Source: Endomychus coccineus
Taxonomy: Eukaryota > Arthropoda > Insecta > Coleoptera > Endomychidae
NCBI GenBank assembly: GCA_958510875.1
Contig: OY294067.1
Location: forward strand, 232,963,771 to 233,027,770
DNA length: 64,000 nucleotides
Direction of reading: 5' to 3'
Within the stretch, counting starts at the first letter, position 1, and each line of letters begins with the position of its first letter. The position numbers and the translations under genes were made by a program. Below are positions 45,561 through 57,713 of the stretch, piece after piece. The notes beneath the pieces were generated by a model. It was not told where the DNA came from. It worked only from the letters and a program-made list of their open reading frames with translations, and did no database searches.

Positions 45561-47019
45561 CTAAATGTATTTCAAGGATCAAAAATTACAGCTTCTGTAA
45601 TTTCTCCATACACAGGTTCTGAAAAAAAATTAATACAGTACTGTGTTATATAAGCTTCAATATGAGATCAAATAAATTTAATCTCTATTAAGTTTTGTTT
45701 AAACATATACCTTGATAGTGATCGAATATTTATAACATAAATCAAAGGAATTGATTTATTGAATACTGTAAGCACATTACGTTAGAATCTAATAGTAGAT
45801 TGGTTTTAGGTTCAGCAGTCAGTCTCTGAGAACCAGGAAATAAATAATGTCCTTAAAAATGTCTTTGGGACACACGTTTTTTTGCTGCACACATCTTGTG
45901 ACGTCAAATGAGAAAGTTGAGGCGTCTTCTGAATCCATACTCTGAACAGCTCCAAATTCTTTTCTAGATGAGGAGAACGATGTCTTATGAAGGTTCTATC
46001 CTTACATCCCTGAATGCAACAATTGACCTGAAACATCCTAGAATAATAATAAATCATTCACTATACCTAAGTTCACGATTGAATAAGATAATAACAAATA
46101 TTTTTAAATTTAATAAAATTCGGAAATATGTTATCAATAAAATGATACTCCTAAGAATTTAACAGTAAAATAATATAAGTACTCATCGGATTTATTGAAG
46201 AATGATCCTGAAGTACTAGCCAGAGTTCAATCCAATTTCTTGAAACGAATTAATTTGTGTATTCAGGAAAATGGGCAACATTTCGAACAATTGATGCCTT
46301 AGCGATTTCCCAAAAAGTTTTGTTGTTTCTTTTAATTTAGCATTTGTTTTTCCTAAATAATCACATCGTTTCCACATTTCTATTGTTTTTATTATTCGTG
46401 CTTTACCAAGATATTAACCATTTCAGTGTTAGTGAAATTTTGAGCCATAATTTTATAAAATTTTTACGGAAAGCAAAGTAAAAACTGACAGTTTTGAGAA
46501 TAAATTCTCCAAATGCCAAAATGACATTAGAAAAGCAAAGGCAACTACGGTATTTTAATCAAGTAAAATTAGTAAGCCAAAATTGCAGAGACTCGAAAAT
46601 TAGTTTTTTCAAGCTAATCCGTTGATTTTATCAAAATTTTCTAGGAGTAAGAAAAGTTTTCAAATTAGATAAGCTATCTACATAAAAAATATATAGTGAA
46701 TTACATTGACCACAAAAAAATTCTGGACACTTTTCCCGTTACATCCTCAAGTTTGAGCCATTTCTATGGTCTCTAAGGCTCTGTGCTCCACTCTCAAAAA
46801 TGGCCGTTATTGACAGTAACTCACCTGCTGAATATTGTAAAAGTTCTTCATCACGTTCTCAAGTTATACCGAAAAAACAAAATTATTTTTGCAATTTTGA
46901 AGCCTTCTACCGGGTAAACAAGACACTTGAGGCAAAAGTAAAAAGGCTCATCAACTTTTTTTCGAATCAAAGAATCTTCGGTTTCATTTTGGCCACGCAG
47001 TTCGAGGACACCCTGTATA
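45561..47019. other. Mostly AT-rich, nothing recognised
   Basis: The phrase CACCCTGTATA near 47008-47018 resembles the end of common insect MITEs (compare 59759-59770), but no partner end was found here. Confidence 0.5.
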
Positions 47020-47230
47020 TAGATATTAATAAGACATCAATTTTCTTCATTTTGGTTGACATAGTGTTGAATACTATTTGATTGTTAGAAGTGCATTTTA
47101 AAATCTATCTGTTTTGATTGATTTTACTATAATTTATTCGACAAGAAGTCCATATTGAATCTATTGATATCAGATACCAACAATTGTTGTCGTTTAAGAT
47201 ATTATGTAGCGGTTTTAATAGTTCACTACA
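47020..47230 (+). repeat. Dispersed repeat, uninterrupted copy
   Basis: The empty-site counterpart of 45080-45560. Confidence 0.7.
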
Positions 47231-47302
47231 AAACAGTTTTTGCCCATTCAAAGTTCATTTTTGTTCACATCATATTTCATCAGGATGCAATGATTCCCGT
47301 AA

Positions 47303-50300
47303 TAGTCCAGTGAATAAGCCGGGAAAGCGTGCCAAAAGTCTTAGTAAAATTCTTTTTGCATCGTGTTCCCTGAACCCCCAGGGGTAATCATTAGACTTCT
47401 TTGCGGGCGACCAAAATGACGAAGTTAGTGGCTAAAGAGGTTAAAGCCCCCGAATGGCCCCCGAAATGAGGTATCCAAAAAAATTTTGTTTCAATGACAA
47501 TTTTGCCTTGAAAATCTGAACTCGGGGGTTTTAGGGTCTCTGATCACGAATCCGAGGTCCGATTTAGGAAATTCGCTATAGCGAACCGGATGTGGAGCTA
47601 TTACCTATAAACAAATTTAAAATAGACATTTTACCTTGACAACATATACTCAGGGGTTTTCGAGGTCACTGATTACGAATCTGATATCTTATTAGGTGAA
47701 TTCAAAATGGTGGACCGGACGTAGAGTAATTTTCTAATGAAAATCCTGTTTTTTCTTCGTTTTTCGACTGAAAATGATTATTTGAGGGTTTTTGAGGAAA
47801 CTGATTACGAATTTGAGGTCTAATTTGGTAAATTCAAAATGACGGACCGGAAATAGACTCATTTTCTCAAGAAAATTATGGTTTTTTCAGTTTTTGAGCC
47901 GAAAGCGGGAACCTAGGGTTTTTTAAGGTAACTGATTACGAATCTGAGGTCTAATTTGGTAAATTCAAAATGACGGACCAGAAGTAGTGTAATTTTTCCA
48001 TGAAATCCTGATCTTCCTATCATTTTTGCTGACGTTGAGGGAATTCGTTTCCACTTCTTATAAGTAGAGTTCTAGTAAGACCCAAGAAAAATAATAATCT
48101 ACTCCATCCTATAACTCCCGTGTTTTTCAAGTTCGAAACAATTTCACTTCATTTTCAATTAGACCTCAGATTCGTAATCAACGACCTCAAAAACCCCTAA
48201 GTACCCGTTATGAGTCCAAAAACTGAAAAAACAGAATTTTCATGAGAAAATGACTCTACTTCTGGTAACTCATTTTGAATTTAACATAAATCATAAGAAA
48301 TATGAAGTAAAATTGTTTCAGACTTGAAAAACTCGAGAGTTATAGGATAGAGCAGGCTATAATTCTCCTTGGGTCTTGCCAGAACCCTACTTGTGAGAAG
48401 TGAGAACAAATTTTCCAACGTAAACAAAAATGAAAAGAAAACCAGCAAATTGAACCTCAGATTCATAATCAGCGACCCCGAAAACCTCCTAGTAAATATT
48501 TTCAAGGCAAAATGTCCATTCTAATGTTTTTCATGGATAATAGCTCGATTTTCGTTCTGTCATGTTGAATTTACTGAATGGGATCTCGGATTCGTAATCA
48601 GCGACCTCGAAAACCACCGAGTAAAGATTTTCAAGGCAAAATGTCTATTCTAAAGTTTTTTATGAATAATAGCTCGATTTTCTTTCCGTCATGTTGAATT
48701 TAGTGAATGGGATCTCGGATTCGTAATCAGCGACCTCGAAAACCACCGAGTAAAGATTTTCAAGGCAAAATGTCCATTCTAAAGTTTTTTATGGATAATA
48801 GCTCGATTTTCTTTCCGTCATGTTGAATTTACTGAATGGGATCTCGGATTCGTAATCAGCGACCTCGAAAACCACCGAGTAAAGATTTTCAAGGCAAAAT
48901 GTCCATTCTAAAGTTTTTTATGGATAATAGCTCGATTTTCTTTCCGTCATGTTGAATTTACTGAATGGGATCTCGGATTCGTAATCAGCGACCTCGAAAA
49001 CCACCAAGTAAAGATTTTCAAGGCAAAATGTCCATTCTAAAGTATTTTATGGATAATAGCTCGATTTTCTTTCCGTCATGTTGAATTTACTGAATGGGAT
49101 CTCGGATTCGTAATCAGCGACCTCGAAAACCACCAAGTAAAGATTTTCAAGGCAAAATGTCCATTCTAAAGTTTTTTATGGATAATAGCTCGATTTTCTT
49201 TCCGTCATGTTGAATTTACTGAATGGGATCTCGGATTCGTAATCAGCGACCTCGAAAACCACCGAGTAAAGATTTTCAAGACAAAATGTCCATTCTAAAG
49301 TTTTTTATGGATAATAGCTCGATTTTCTTTCCGTCATGTTGAATTTACTGAATGGGATCTCGGATTCGTAATCAGCGACCTCGAAAACCACCGAGTAAAG
49401 ATTTTCAAGGCAAAATGTCCATTCTAAAGTTTTTTATGGATAATAGCTCGATTTTCTTTCCGTCATGTTGAATTTACTGAATGGGATCTCGGATTCGTAA
49501 TCAGCGACCTCGAAAACCACCAAGTAAAGATTTTCAAGGCAAAATGTCCATTCTAAAGTTTTTTATGGATAATAGCTCGATTTTCTTTCCGTCATGTTGA
49601 ATTTACTGAATGGGATCTCGGATTCGTAATCAGCGACCTCGAAAACCACCAAGTAAAGATTTTCAAGGCAAAATGTCCATTCTAAAGTTTTTTATGGATA
49701 ATAGCTCGATTTTCTTTCCGTCATGTTGAATTTACTGAATGGGATCTCGGATTCGTAATCAGCGACCTCGAAAACCACCGAGTAAAGATTTTCAAGACAA
49801 AATGTCCATTCTAAAGTTTTTTATGGATAATAGCTCGATTTTCTTTCCGTCATGTTGAATTTACTGAATGGGATCTCGGATTCGTAATCAGCGACCTCGA
49901 AAACCACCGAGTAAAGATTTTCAAGGCAAAATGTCCATTCTAAAGTTTTTTATGGATAATAGCTCGATTTTCTTTCCGTCATGTTGAATTTACTGAATGG
50001 GATCTCGGATTCGTAATCAGCGACCTCGAAAACCACCAAGTAAAGATTTTCAAGGCAAAATGTCCATTCTAAAGTTTTTTATGGATAATAGCTCGATTTT
50101 CTTTCCGTCATGTTGAATTTACTGAATGGGATCTCGGATTCGTAATCAGCGACCTCGAAAACCACCAAGTAAAGATTTTCAAGGCAAAATGTCCATTCTA
50201 AAGTTTTTTATGGATAATAGCTCGATTTTCTTTCCGTCATGTTGAATTTACAGAATGGGATCTCGGATTCGTAATCAGCGACCTCGAAAACCACCGAGTA

Positions 50301-52463
50301 AAGATTTTCAAGACAAAATGTCCATTCTAAAGTTTTTTATGGATAATAGCTCGATTTTCTTTCAGTCATGTTGAATTTACTGAATGGGATCTCGGATTCG
50401 TAATCAGCGACCTCGAAAACCACCAAGTAAAGATTTTCAAGGCAAAATGTCCATTCTAAAGTTTTTTATGGATAATAGCTCGATTTTCTTTCCGTCATGT
50501 TGAATTTACTGAATGGGATCTCGGATTCGTAATCAGCGACCTCGAAAACCACCAAGTAAAGATTTTCAAGGCAAAATGTCCATTCTAAAGTTTTTTATGG
50601 ATAATAGCTCGATTTTCTTTCCGTCATGTTGAATTTACTGAATGGGATCTCGGATTCGTAATCAGCGACCTCGAAAACCACCGAGTAAAGATTTTCAAGG
50701 CAAAATGTCCATTCTAAAGTTTTTTATGGATAATAGCTCGATTTTCTTTCCGTCATGTTGAATTTACTGAATGGGATCTCGGATTCGTAATCAGCGACCT
50801 CGAAAACCACCAAGTAAAGATTTTCAAGGCAAAATGTCCATTCTAAAGTTTTTTATGGATAATAGCTCGATTTTCTTTCCGTCATGTTGAATTTACTGAA
50901 TGGGATCTCGGATTCGTAATCAGCGACCTCGAAAACCACCAAGTAAAGATTTTCAAGGCAAAATGTCCATTCTAAAGTTTTTCATGGATAATAGCTCGAT
51001 TTTCTTTCCGTCATGTTGAATTTACTGAATGGGATCTCGGATTCGTAATCAGCGACCTCGAAAACCACCGAGTAAAGATTTTCAAGACAAAATGTCCATT
51101 CTAAAGTTTTTTATGGATAATAGCTCGATTTTCTTTCCGTCATGTTGAATTTACTGAATGGGATCTCGGATTCGTAATCAGCGACCTCGAAAACCACCGA
51201 GTAAAGATTTTCAAGGCAAAATGTCCATTCTAAAGTTTTTTATGGATAATAGCTCGATTTTCTTTCCGTCATGTTGAATTTACTGAATGGGATCTCGGAT
51301 TCGTAATCAGCGACCTCGAAAACCACCGAGTAAAGATTTTCAAAGCAAAATTTCCATTCTAAAGTTTTTTATGGATAATAGCTCGATTTTCTTTCCGTCA
51401 TGTTGAATTTACTGAATGGGATCTCGGATTCGTAATCAGCGACCTCGAAAACCACCGAGTAAAGATTTTTAAGGCAAAATGTCCATTCAAAAGTTTTTTA
51501 TGGATAATAGCTCGATTTTCTTTCCGTCATGTTGAATTTACTGAATGGGATCTCGGATTCGTAATCAGCGACCTCGAAAACCACCGAGTAAAGATTTTCA
51601 AGGCAAAATGTCCATTCTAAAGTTTTTTATGGATAATAGCTCGATTTTCTTTCCGTCATATTGAATTTACTGAATGGGATCTCGGATTCGTAATCAGCGA
51701 TCTCGAAAACCACCGAGTAAAAATTTTCAAGGCAAAATGTCCATTCTAAAGTTTTTTATGGATAATAGCTCGATTTTCTTTCCGTCATATTGAATTTACT
51801 GAATGGGATCTCGGATTCGTAATCAGCGACCTCGAAAACCACCAAGTAAAGATTTTCAAGGCAAAATGTCCATTCTAAAGTTTTTTATGGATAATAGCTC
51901 GATTTTCTTTCCGTCATGTTGAATTTACTGAATGGGATCTCGGATTCGTAATCAGCGATCTCGAAAACCACCGAGTAAAGATTTTCAAGGCAAAATGTCC
52001 ATTCTAAAGTTTTTTATGGATAATAGCTCGATTTTCTTTCCGTCATGTTGAATTTACTGAATGGGATCTCGGATTCGTAATCAGCGACCTCGAAAACCAT
52101 CGAGTAAAGATTTTCAAGGCAAAATGTCCATTCTAAAGTTTTTTATGGATAATAGCTCGATTTTCTATCCGTCATATTGAATTTACTGAATGGGATCTCG
52201 GATTCGTAATCAGCGACCTCGAAAACCACCGAGTAAAGATTTTCAAGGCAAAGTTTTCATTAAAGAATCTTTTTTTTTGAAAGCTCAATTGCGGGGGCAA
52301 TTCGAGGGCTTCAGGCGTCCCGGCTTACTCACATTTACCGTCCGTGAACGATTTAAGTGTGATGAATACTCCTGGGGGTCTAAGAAACCCGATGCAAAAA
52401 GAATTTTTCAAATCCGAGCTACTTCTTCACTTTTACACGCAGCCAGGCTTATTTACTGGACTA
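47303..52463. mobile_element. Palindromic element with amplified 129-bp satellite
   Basis: Left end TAGTCCAGTGAATAAGCC (47303-47320) is inverted at the right end GGCTTATTTACTGGACTA (52446-52463), each next to TAA outside. Subterminal blocks also match inverted: GATGCAAAAAGAATTTT, the run after CCTGGGGGT, and AAGATTTTCAAGGCAAA. The centre lies near 48225, where TATAACTCCCGTG...TTCAAG appears inverted at 48310-48350. The left arm has four monomers in reverse orientation near 47527, 47655, 47787 and 47917. The right arm has 29 tight monomers. No transposase-like frame; the 96-codon frame at 52190 is a chance one. Confidence 0.8.
48456..52196 (+). repeat. 129-bp satellite, 29 monomers
   Basis: Each unit starts CTCGGATTCGTAATCAGCGA and runs to TACTGAATGGGAT. 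Start points at 48456 and 52197 are exactly 29 x 129 bp apart, so no net indel has accumulated in 3741 bp. A partial 30th unit goes to about 52255. Units differ by a few positions (CCGAG or CCAAG near base 35, AAGGC or AAGAC near base 50). The first unit is more diverged than the rest. Confidence 0.95.
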
Positions 52464-53658
52464 TAAATATGGTGTCATAAAAATATCTAGAAAAACAGAT
52501 TCCATATTTAATAAAACTAAGCTGGTTATATGGGATAGTGCATATAACTGATAGAGTTCAATTACGATTTTCTGGTACACCGTTTTTCCATTGAATTATC
52601 ATTATTCTCATTAGCCCTTAGATGTACCTGATTCATTCAATTCTATTTGGTGGTAGCTGAGCCATTGAAACTATTAAAATATACCATATTACGAATTAGT
52701 AGATCTCTTTTGATCAACCTCAAGTGTTAGTGTACGTGAGGTGATTCTGCTGGGTTTTGGTGGCGTGACACCATCTATATTATGTCGTGTTTGATAACTG
52801 TCTGTTGATAAAATGTATGTGCATATTGAAGGATATTTGTATGAACGCGAAAATTAGTCTACGGTGAGTGTTATGATGAATATTCATAATTTTGTTGACC
52901 AGCTTTATTCTATACAAGAGTTTAATGTCAATCAAATGTCTAAAGCCGGAACCAGGTTGAGTTTTGTTCCAGGTCGTCACAGGCCGTCTACCAAACGAAC
53001 AAACTGAAGGATTACAAATGTCGCCGAGAATACCACATATTATTGTGGATGAAAGACTTGAATAAAAATTACACTTGGCTGGTTTTGTATTACAACTATT
53101 CCGTGAGTCAGTATGTGTTTTCTGTTATTTTAAGGGGCTTATACTAAGAACGAATATCTCGTTGTCAGTTATTAGCTCTGAAATGCTGAAAATTCGTGTT
53201 TTAAGCTATTACAATTTTTAATGCTCTTGTACGAATGTCAGCTGCTGACTTTAACAAGGGATTGACATGAGATATTTTATCTTATTATCTCAAAACCAGA
53301 TATTAGTATACACTACTATTATGAACTAATTATGAGATTCATCAATTATGTTGAGTATAAACATTACGCTTTCATTTCAATTTCCTTATATTTTTATATT
53401 CATATTATATTTAACTCAATAATGATTTCTAATATAATAAAATTAATGAATTGGTCAATTCAACGTATAGGTGCTATGATTAAAAATTAGTTTCCAGAAT
53501 GAAATAGCTTAATGTGTTCTACAATCGCAAGTGAATTTTCTGTGAATTGAGATTTCAAATAACTTTTATGTGCAACTCAGTTCTTTGCTATTTCTCTAGC
53601 GTTGCATGACCTGTGAAAACCGAATTTATCTCGAAAAATCCGCGTTTAACGAGAGTAA
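52464..53658. other. AT-rich DNA, nothing recognised
   Basis: No recognisable coding or repeat signal. Confidence 0.5.
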
Positions 53659-53660
53659 TA

Positions 53661-54912
53661 CGAGGGAAAAGGTGAAAAGTTCATGAAAAATTAAACAAGG
53701 AATGATTCATTTGGTCAAAACTTATTTTATTTCTCAACACAATCTCCTTGTAGCCCGAAACACTTCGTCCAACATTTTTCAGATTTTTCGATCCCTTCCA
53801 ATTAATACGATTTAGGCAATCCTTTCAAAAAAGGTGTTTGTTTCAGCGATGTCCTGCCGAACAATTTCTTCAAGTTTGGAAATAGATAAAAATCACAAAG
53901 GGTCAATTCAGGAGAATACGGTGGATGACGAATCAATTCGTAGCTCAATACATGTAATTTTGCCATTGCGAATGCAGACCTGTGGGCCGGTGCATTATTC
54001 TGGTGGAAGAGCATATTTTTCTTCGCCAAATGTGGCCACTCGCTTCAAATCGGTGTCGAACGGGTTCTGCATAACATACGGTATCGTCATCTTTTTGCCC
54101 TTTTCAAGGTAATCGATTTGGACGATACCGTGTGCATCCCAAAAAACTGTCGCCATGACATTGTTTGCCGATCAACTCACTTTTGCCACTGTTTCGAATG
54201 TTCTGTGATCTCTGGTGTGTTGTTATGTATCCACGTTTTGTCAACGGTTACGAAACGGTTCAAAAAGTTCTTTTCACCAAGCTTGAACAACGTCAAACAC
54301 TCCTTTGAAGTTGCCACACGGTCGCACTAGTTGTCAACAGAGAGCAAATGCTGCACTCATCTGGCAGATAGCTTCCTCCTATTCAAAAATGTATGCAAGA
54401 TGTTCCGTACCCGTTCGGATGAGATGCCCATAGCCTCAACAATCTCGTGCACTTTAACTTGCTGATGTCCAATATAATACCATGAATTTTATTGACGATT
54501 TATGCCGGTATAACCTCATTTGAACGTCCAGAATGTTTGGCATCCTCTGTGGTCATACTACCACAACGAATATCAGTTAACCACTTGTGAATCGTTCCAA
54601 TCGATGGTGAAGAGTTCCCGTAATGTTTACCCAGCGACGCTTCCGTTTACGTAATAATTTTTTCACGCAAGAAAGAATGTTACGCAAGAAAGAATGTTTG
54701 ATCAAAATAATGAAATTTGATTTTTTCCACCTTTACAAAAATGCTCAAGATTGCTTGCTTTCGATGGGTGTCAAAGCAGAACTGAATGACATATCAGTCT
54801 GAAAATCATAATGCGCTCTAGTTGGACAAGGTACATCACAAATGTCACATTGGGATTTTCGATTTGTGGCACCATCTGTTTTATTTTTCAGGGACTTTCC
54901 ACCTTGCCCTCG
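53661..54912 (-). mobile_element. mariner element copy 2 (1252 bp)
   Basis: Inverted ends CGAGGGAAAAGGTGAAAAG (left) and CGAGGGCAAGGTGGAAAG (right, inverted), with TA at 53659-53660 and 54913-54914. Same family as 1486-2629 but inverted and almost full length. Both copies are inactive. Confidence 0.93.
53730..54720 (-). pseudogene. mariner transposase, nearly full length, dead
   Basis: Minus-strand pieces in order: HEIVEAMGISSERVRNILHTFLN near 54470-54380, RFVTVDKTWIHNNTPE near 54230 (first catalytic Asp present, next residue K instead of E), VSSKSITLKRAKR-like near 54100, then the 75-codon frame 54029-53802 with LFHQNNAPAHRSAF (second Asp replaced by Asn) and HPPYSPELTLCDFYLF (third Asp kept). 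Several stops and shifts in between. The Asn substitution alone would abolish activity. Confidence 0.88.
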
Positions 54913-55049
54913 TAACACATACACAACGTAAATGAAATTTCACGTCACTGCATTTAGATGGGAATGTTCCTGGATTTCAGCTATAATAAAAAAAAACATG
55001 TAGGTCCGAATCAGAAATTTTTTGTGGGATTGAATTCATGGGTTCAACA

Positions 55050-55498
55050 GGATCATTCATAATTCATAAAATCTCACCGATAACCTCCCCCCCCCACCCC
55101 TTGGAGTGAGTGAGTAAGAGTTTCGAATTTAAAATGCACCAAGGGGTTTTTTGGGTTACTGATCACGATTCTGACGTCAGAATTACTTGGCCAATTTTAT
55201 CGATTCTTCACCCTCAGCATTGATTTCAAGTAAATCTGGAGTCTAAATTGTGATCAGCAACCCAAAAAGAACCCTTGATGGATTTGAAATCGTACATAGT
55301 ACATATTGCCAAAATAATCTATAAGGGTGCAACAATAGCCCAATTTGATGGGTTTTCCACCCCTGGAATTGATTTCATGTAAATCTGACGTCAAAGACGT
55401 GTTCAGCGACCCAAAAAACTTTCTTGGTGCATTCCAAATTAGAAATTAACCAAGGAGTGGGGGGTGTGACCGGTGAAGTTTAATGTGTTATGAATGAT
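55050..55498. mobile_element. Palindromic MITE sharing the satellite core motif
   Basis: Ends GATCATTCATAA match inverted (55051 and about 55490). Arms share ATGCACCAAG, TTTTTTGGGT and TGACGTCAGA. Inside, the motif GGGTTACTGATCACGATTCTGACGTC (55150) and its inverted forms near 55240 and 55395 resemble those of the satellite element. A poly-C run sits at 55088-55097. Confidence 0.7.
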
Positions 55499-56042
55499 CT
55501 TGACAATATTGTCCTAATTGAGACAAATTCATAAAAATTGTTGAATAATTGATAGCGGACGGGATGTTTCATATCATTGGTCATGAATAGTCATGATGAA
55601 ATTGATTTTAGTTAGAAATGAACTGTAGTTATTTGACGTAAATATTAGAATTAAGTGATAGAAAAATTATGGAATAATGATACACGCTCTGATTTCACTG
55701 AAACGTAAGCTATGTACTTAACAAACCAATAATAAAGGAAAAATTAGGTATTTTCATTCGCAATTTGATAGTTTGATTCGAATAATTAATCTTTTCATTC
55801 TTCACGATGCATCTAATTAAACCCGATTAATCAAAAAAGATCCGAGAAAATCTCTTCAAAATCTTTTCATTTGTTAATAGGCATTAGTCTTTTTTCCGGG
55901 AAGCAAAAGAGTTCATAACTTCATAGCAATTAGCAAGCAATAAGGAATTTATTGGAAACATTAAATACAGAAGAAATCTGTAATCAATTGATCAAGTTAC
56001 TCCCCTCACTTTTGTTATCAAAATAGCTTAAGGGCAGTCCTA
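55499..56042. other. AT-rich DNA, nothing recognised
   Basis: No support for coding. Confidence 0.5.
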
Positions 56043-56200
56043 AGGGTCAAATGTGAATGATTATAAGAACAGAAAATATATTGGCAATGATTTAGAAGCC
56101 GCTAATGAAAGGCGTTAAATTCTATGTTGCATTGAAGTTTCATCCAAATGATCTACATTACGTATTTAACAACTTTGTTTCATAATGACACCGCTGTCAC
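56043..56200 (-). repeat. Dispersed repeat, matches 35738-35897 inverted
   Basis: Contains AGAACAGAAAATATATTGG, GAAAGGCGTTAAATTC and ATCCAAATGATCTACATTA, the inverse of the order at 35738. Confidence 0.65.
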
Positions 56201-56455
56201 CGCTTTTAGAGTAATCCTACAAGACAGCTGATGGTTTTTGAAATATCTTTCATTGAAAAAACATTGGTTTGATAGGTGCAGTTTGTGTGTAATATTTGAA
56301 TTATTTTGTTCGTTCCGTTTATCCTTCTTGGTAGATTTTTGTGGGGTAAAAGAATTTTTACATTTATTTTGCAACATGAATGATTATTTTTTGAATTTTA
56401 AAACCTAGAACGCTGATGCACGTTTTAAGTAAATAAAAAATATGTGAAAAATGTC

Positions 56456-56830
56456 TATCCCTTCCCATTAGAAGAATCAAAGTTTAGTGTGAATCCAGCA
56501 GATTTTCCTCCAGTAACAAATATTGACATTGTTAGTTAATTAGTACTTACCACTTACCACCAGCTATTTTATCAATTAGTAACTGAAACCATTCAAAACG
56601 CATCCAAGCACTTTGATGCTGGATTTATTACTGAGTGTGGCTCATTGAGAGTAGGAGATAACATAGTTGTGGGAAAGGTAAGAGTATTCTGAAAAAGTGT
56701 TTTCAACTACAGATATACAATTTACAGGTAAAACATTCTCAGGGAATGAAACTGTCGCCATTGGAAGTGATTTTGTACAACGATGATGGAAGTGTTAACA
56801 GAGCTGTACTTGTATGGCTTCATGGTTATA
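56456..56830 (+). pseudogene. SWIM-finger protein relic with intron-like gap
   Basis: An open reading from 56456: YPFPLEESKFSVNPADFPPVTNIDIVS, one TAA, then LVLTTYHQLFYQLV and GFITECGSLRVGDNIVVGK up to 56677. Then a 50-nt gap with GT and AG borders (56678-56727), then VKHSQGMKLSPLEVILYNDDGSVNRA in phase 0. After a small shift CTCMA follows, which resembles the start of a SWIM zinc finger (CxCMAG). From memory this text matches uncharacterised arthropod proteins with a SWIM finger and a YqaJ-like nuclease, usually multi-copy. The nuclease part is absent. It is a gene-derived or transposon-derived relic. Confidence 0.45.
56678..56727 (+). other. Possible 50-nt intron in the SWIM relic
   Basis: GTAAGAG at the start, TTTACAG at the end, phase 0 between AAG and GTA, with the frame open on both sides. 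50-60 nt introns are common in insects. Confidence 0.45.
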
Positions 56831-57599
56831 ATTTTTGGAATAGATTGAAATGTTTACGTCATTATTTTTGTAAAATAAATTTATCTACCTTAGTTACTTC
56901 TTATTTAAAAAATTCTTTATTTGAAATAGGTTTTTTCTTTAGAATGAGCAAAGAAATTGTTCTTATATTTATTTTCACCTTATTTGTAGTGTATTAATGA
57001 AGGACATACATTTTCAAGCTTACAACATACCACATATCGTCACTATTTCTTTTAAAATAACTTCGAACAATTTTATATTTGTGGCTTATCATATCAATAA
57101 TTCTCTACACATGAGTTGATGATCAGGTTACTTCCAAGTCAACACTTATCCGAAAGTTCTACCTTGTAACGCCAAAATGTAAGAACCTAAATGTTGGCAA
57201 AACATTGTAAGGGTTACACTTTGCTCTTACTAAGGATAAACTAAAAAGCTCCATTTTGTCACTTGGTTGCCGACAACTACAGTGGAGATGGTCGTAGGTT
57301 ATATTTTAGATATTAAAAATTCGGGCGCCAGAGTATTTTAACCAAACAATGAATTACGTATAGGGGATGCAAATACTCAAGTCCTCAGGTTAAATTACCC
57401 TGAAAGAAAGAAAATGAAAGACTTGTACCCAGAATGATTGAAATTTACTTGACACACTAATATTGATACGATTTTAACAGGTCTTATACTAATGAGGTAT
57501 GAAGCGAATGATAAAAATATATGGGTGAAATTAGTTACTTTAAATCATTTGAACAAGTGAACAGTTGATTGAATTTACATAATATACAATCCTCAATGA
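56831..57599. other. AT-rich DNA, nothing recognised
   Basis: Unsupported short frames only. Confidence 0.5.
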
Positions 57600-57713
57600 T
57601 TATTAAAAATTGTTACACAAACCACAATCAATAATCTGACCTGGTGAGAGTTAATGTTATTAAAAATTGTTACACAAACCACAATTGATAATCTGATCTG
57701 GTGAGAGTTGCTG
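57600..57713 (+). repeat. 57-bp tandem duplication
   Basis: Two copies of a 57-bp unit with ATTGTTACACAAACCACAAT and CTGGTGAGAGTT, differing at about five positions. Confidence 0.9.

Noticed and set aside
48456..52196. CRISPR-like array
   Set aside because: The whole 129-bp unit is repeated with no unique spacers; it is a satellite in a eukaryotic transposon setting.
47303..52463. Assignment to PIF/Harbinger from the TAA next to each end
   Set aside because: Three bases are too little evidence in AT-rich DNA and no transposase is present.
52190..52480. 96-codon frame at the end of the satellite
   Set aside because: It runs through the repeat and the inverted end, both non-coding elsewhere.
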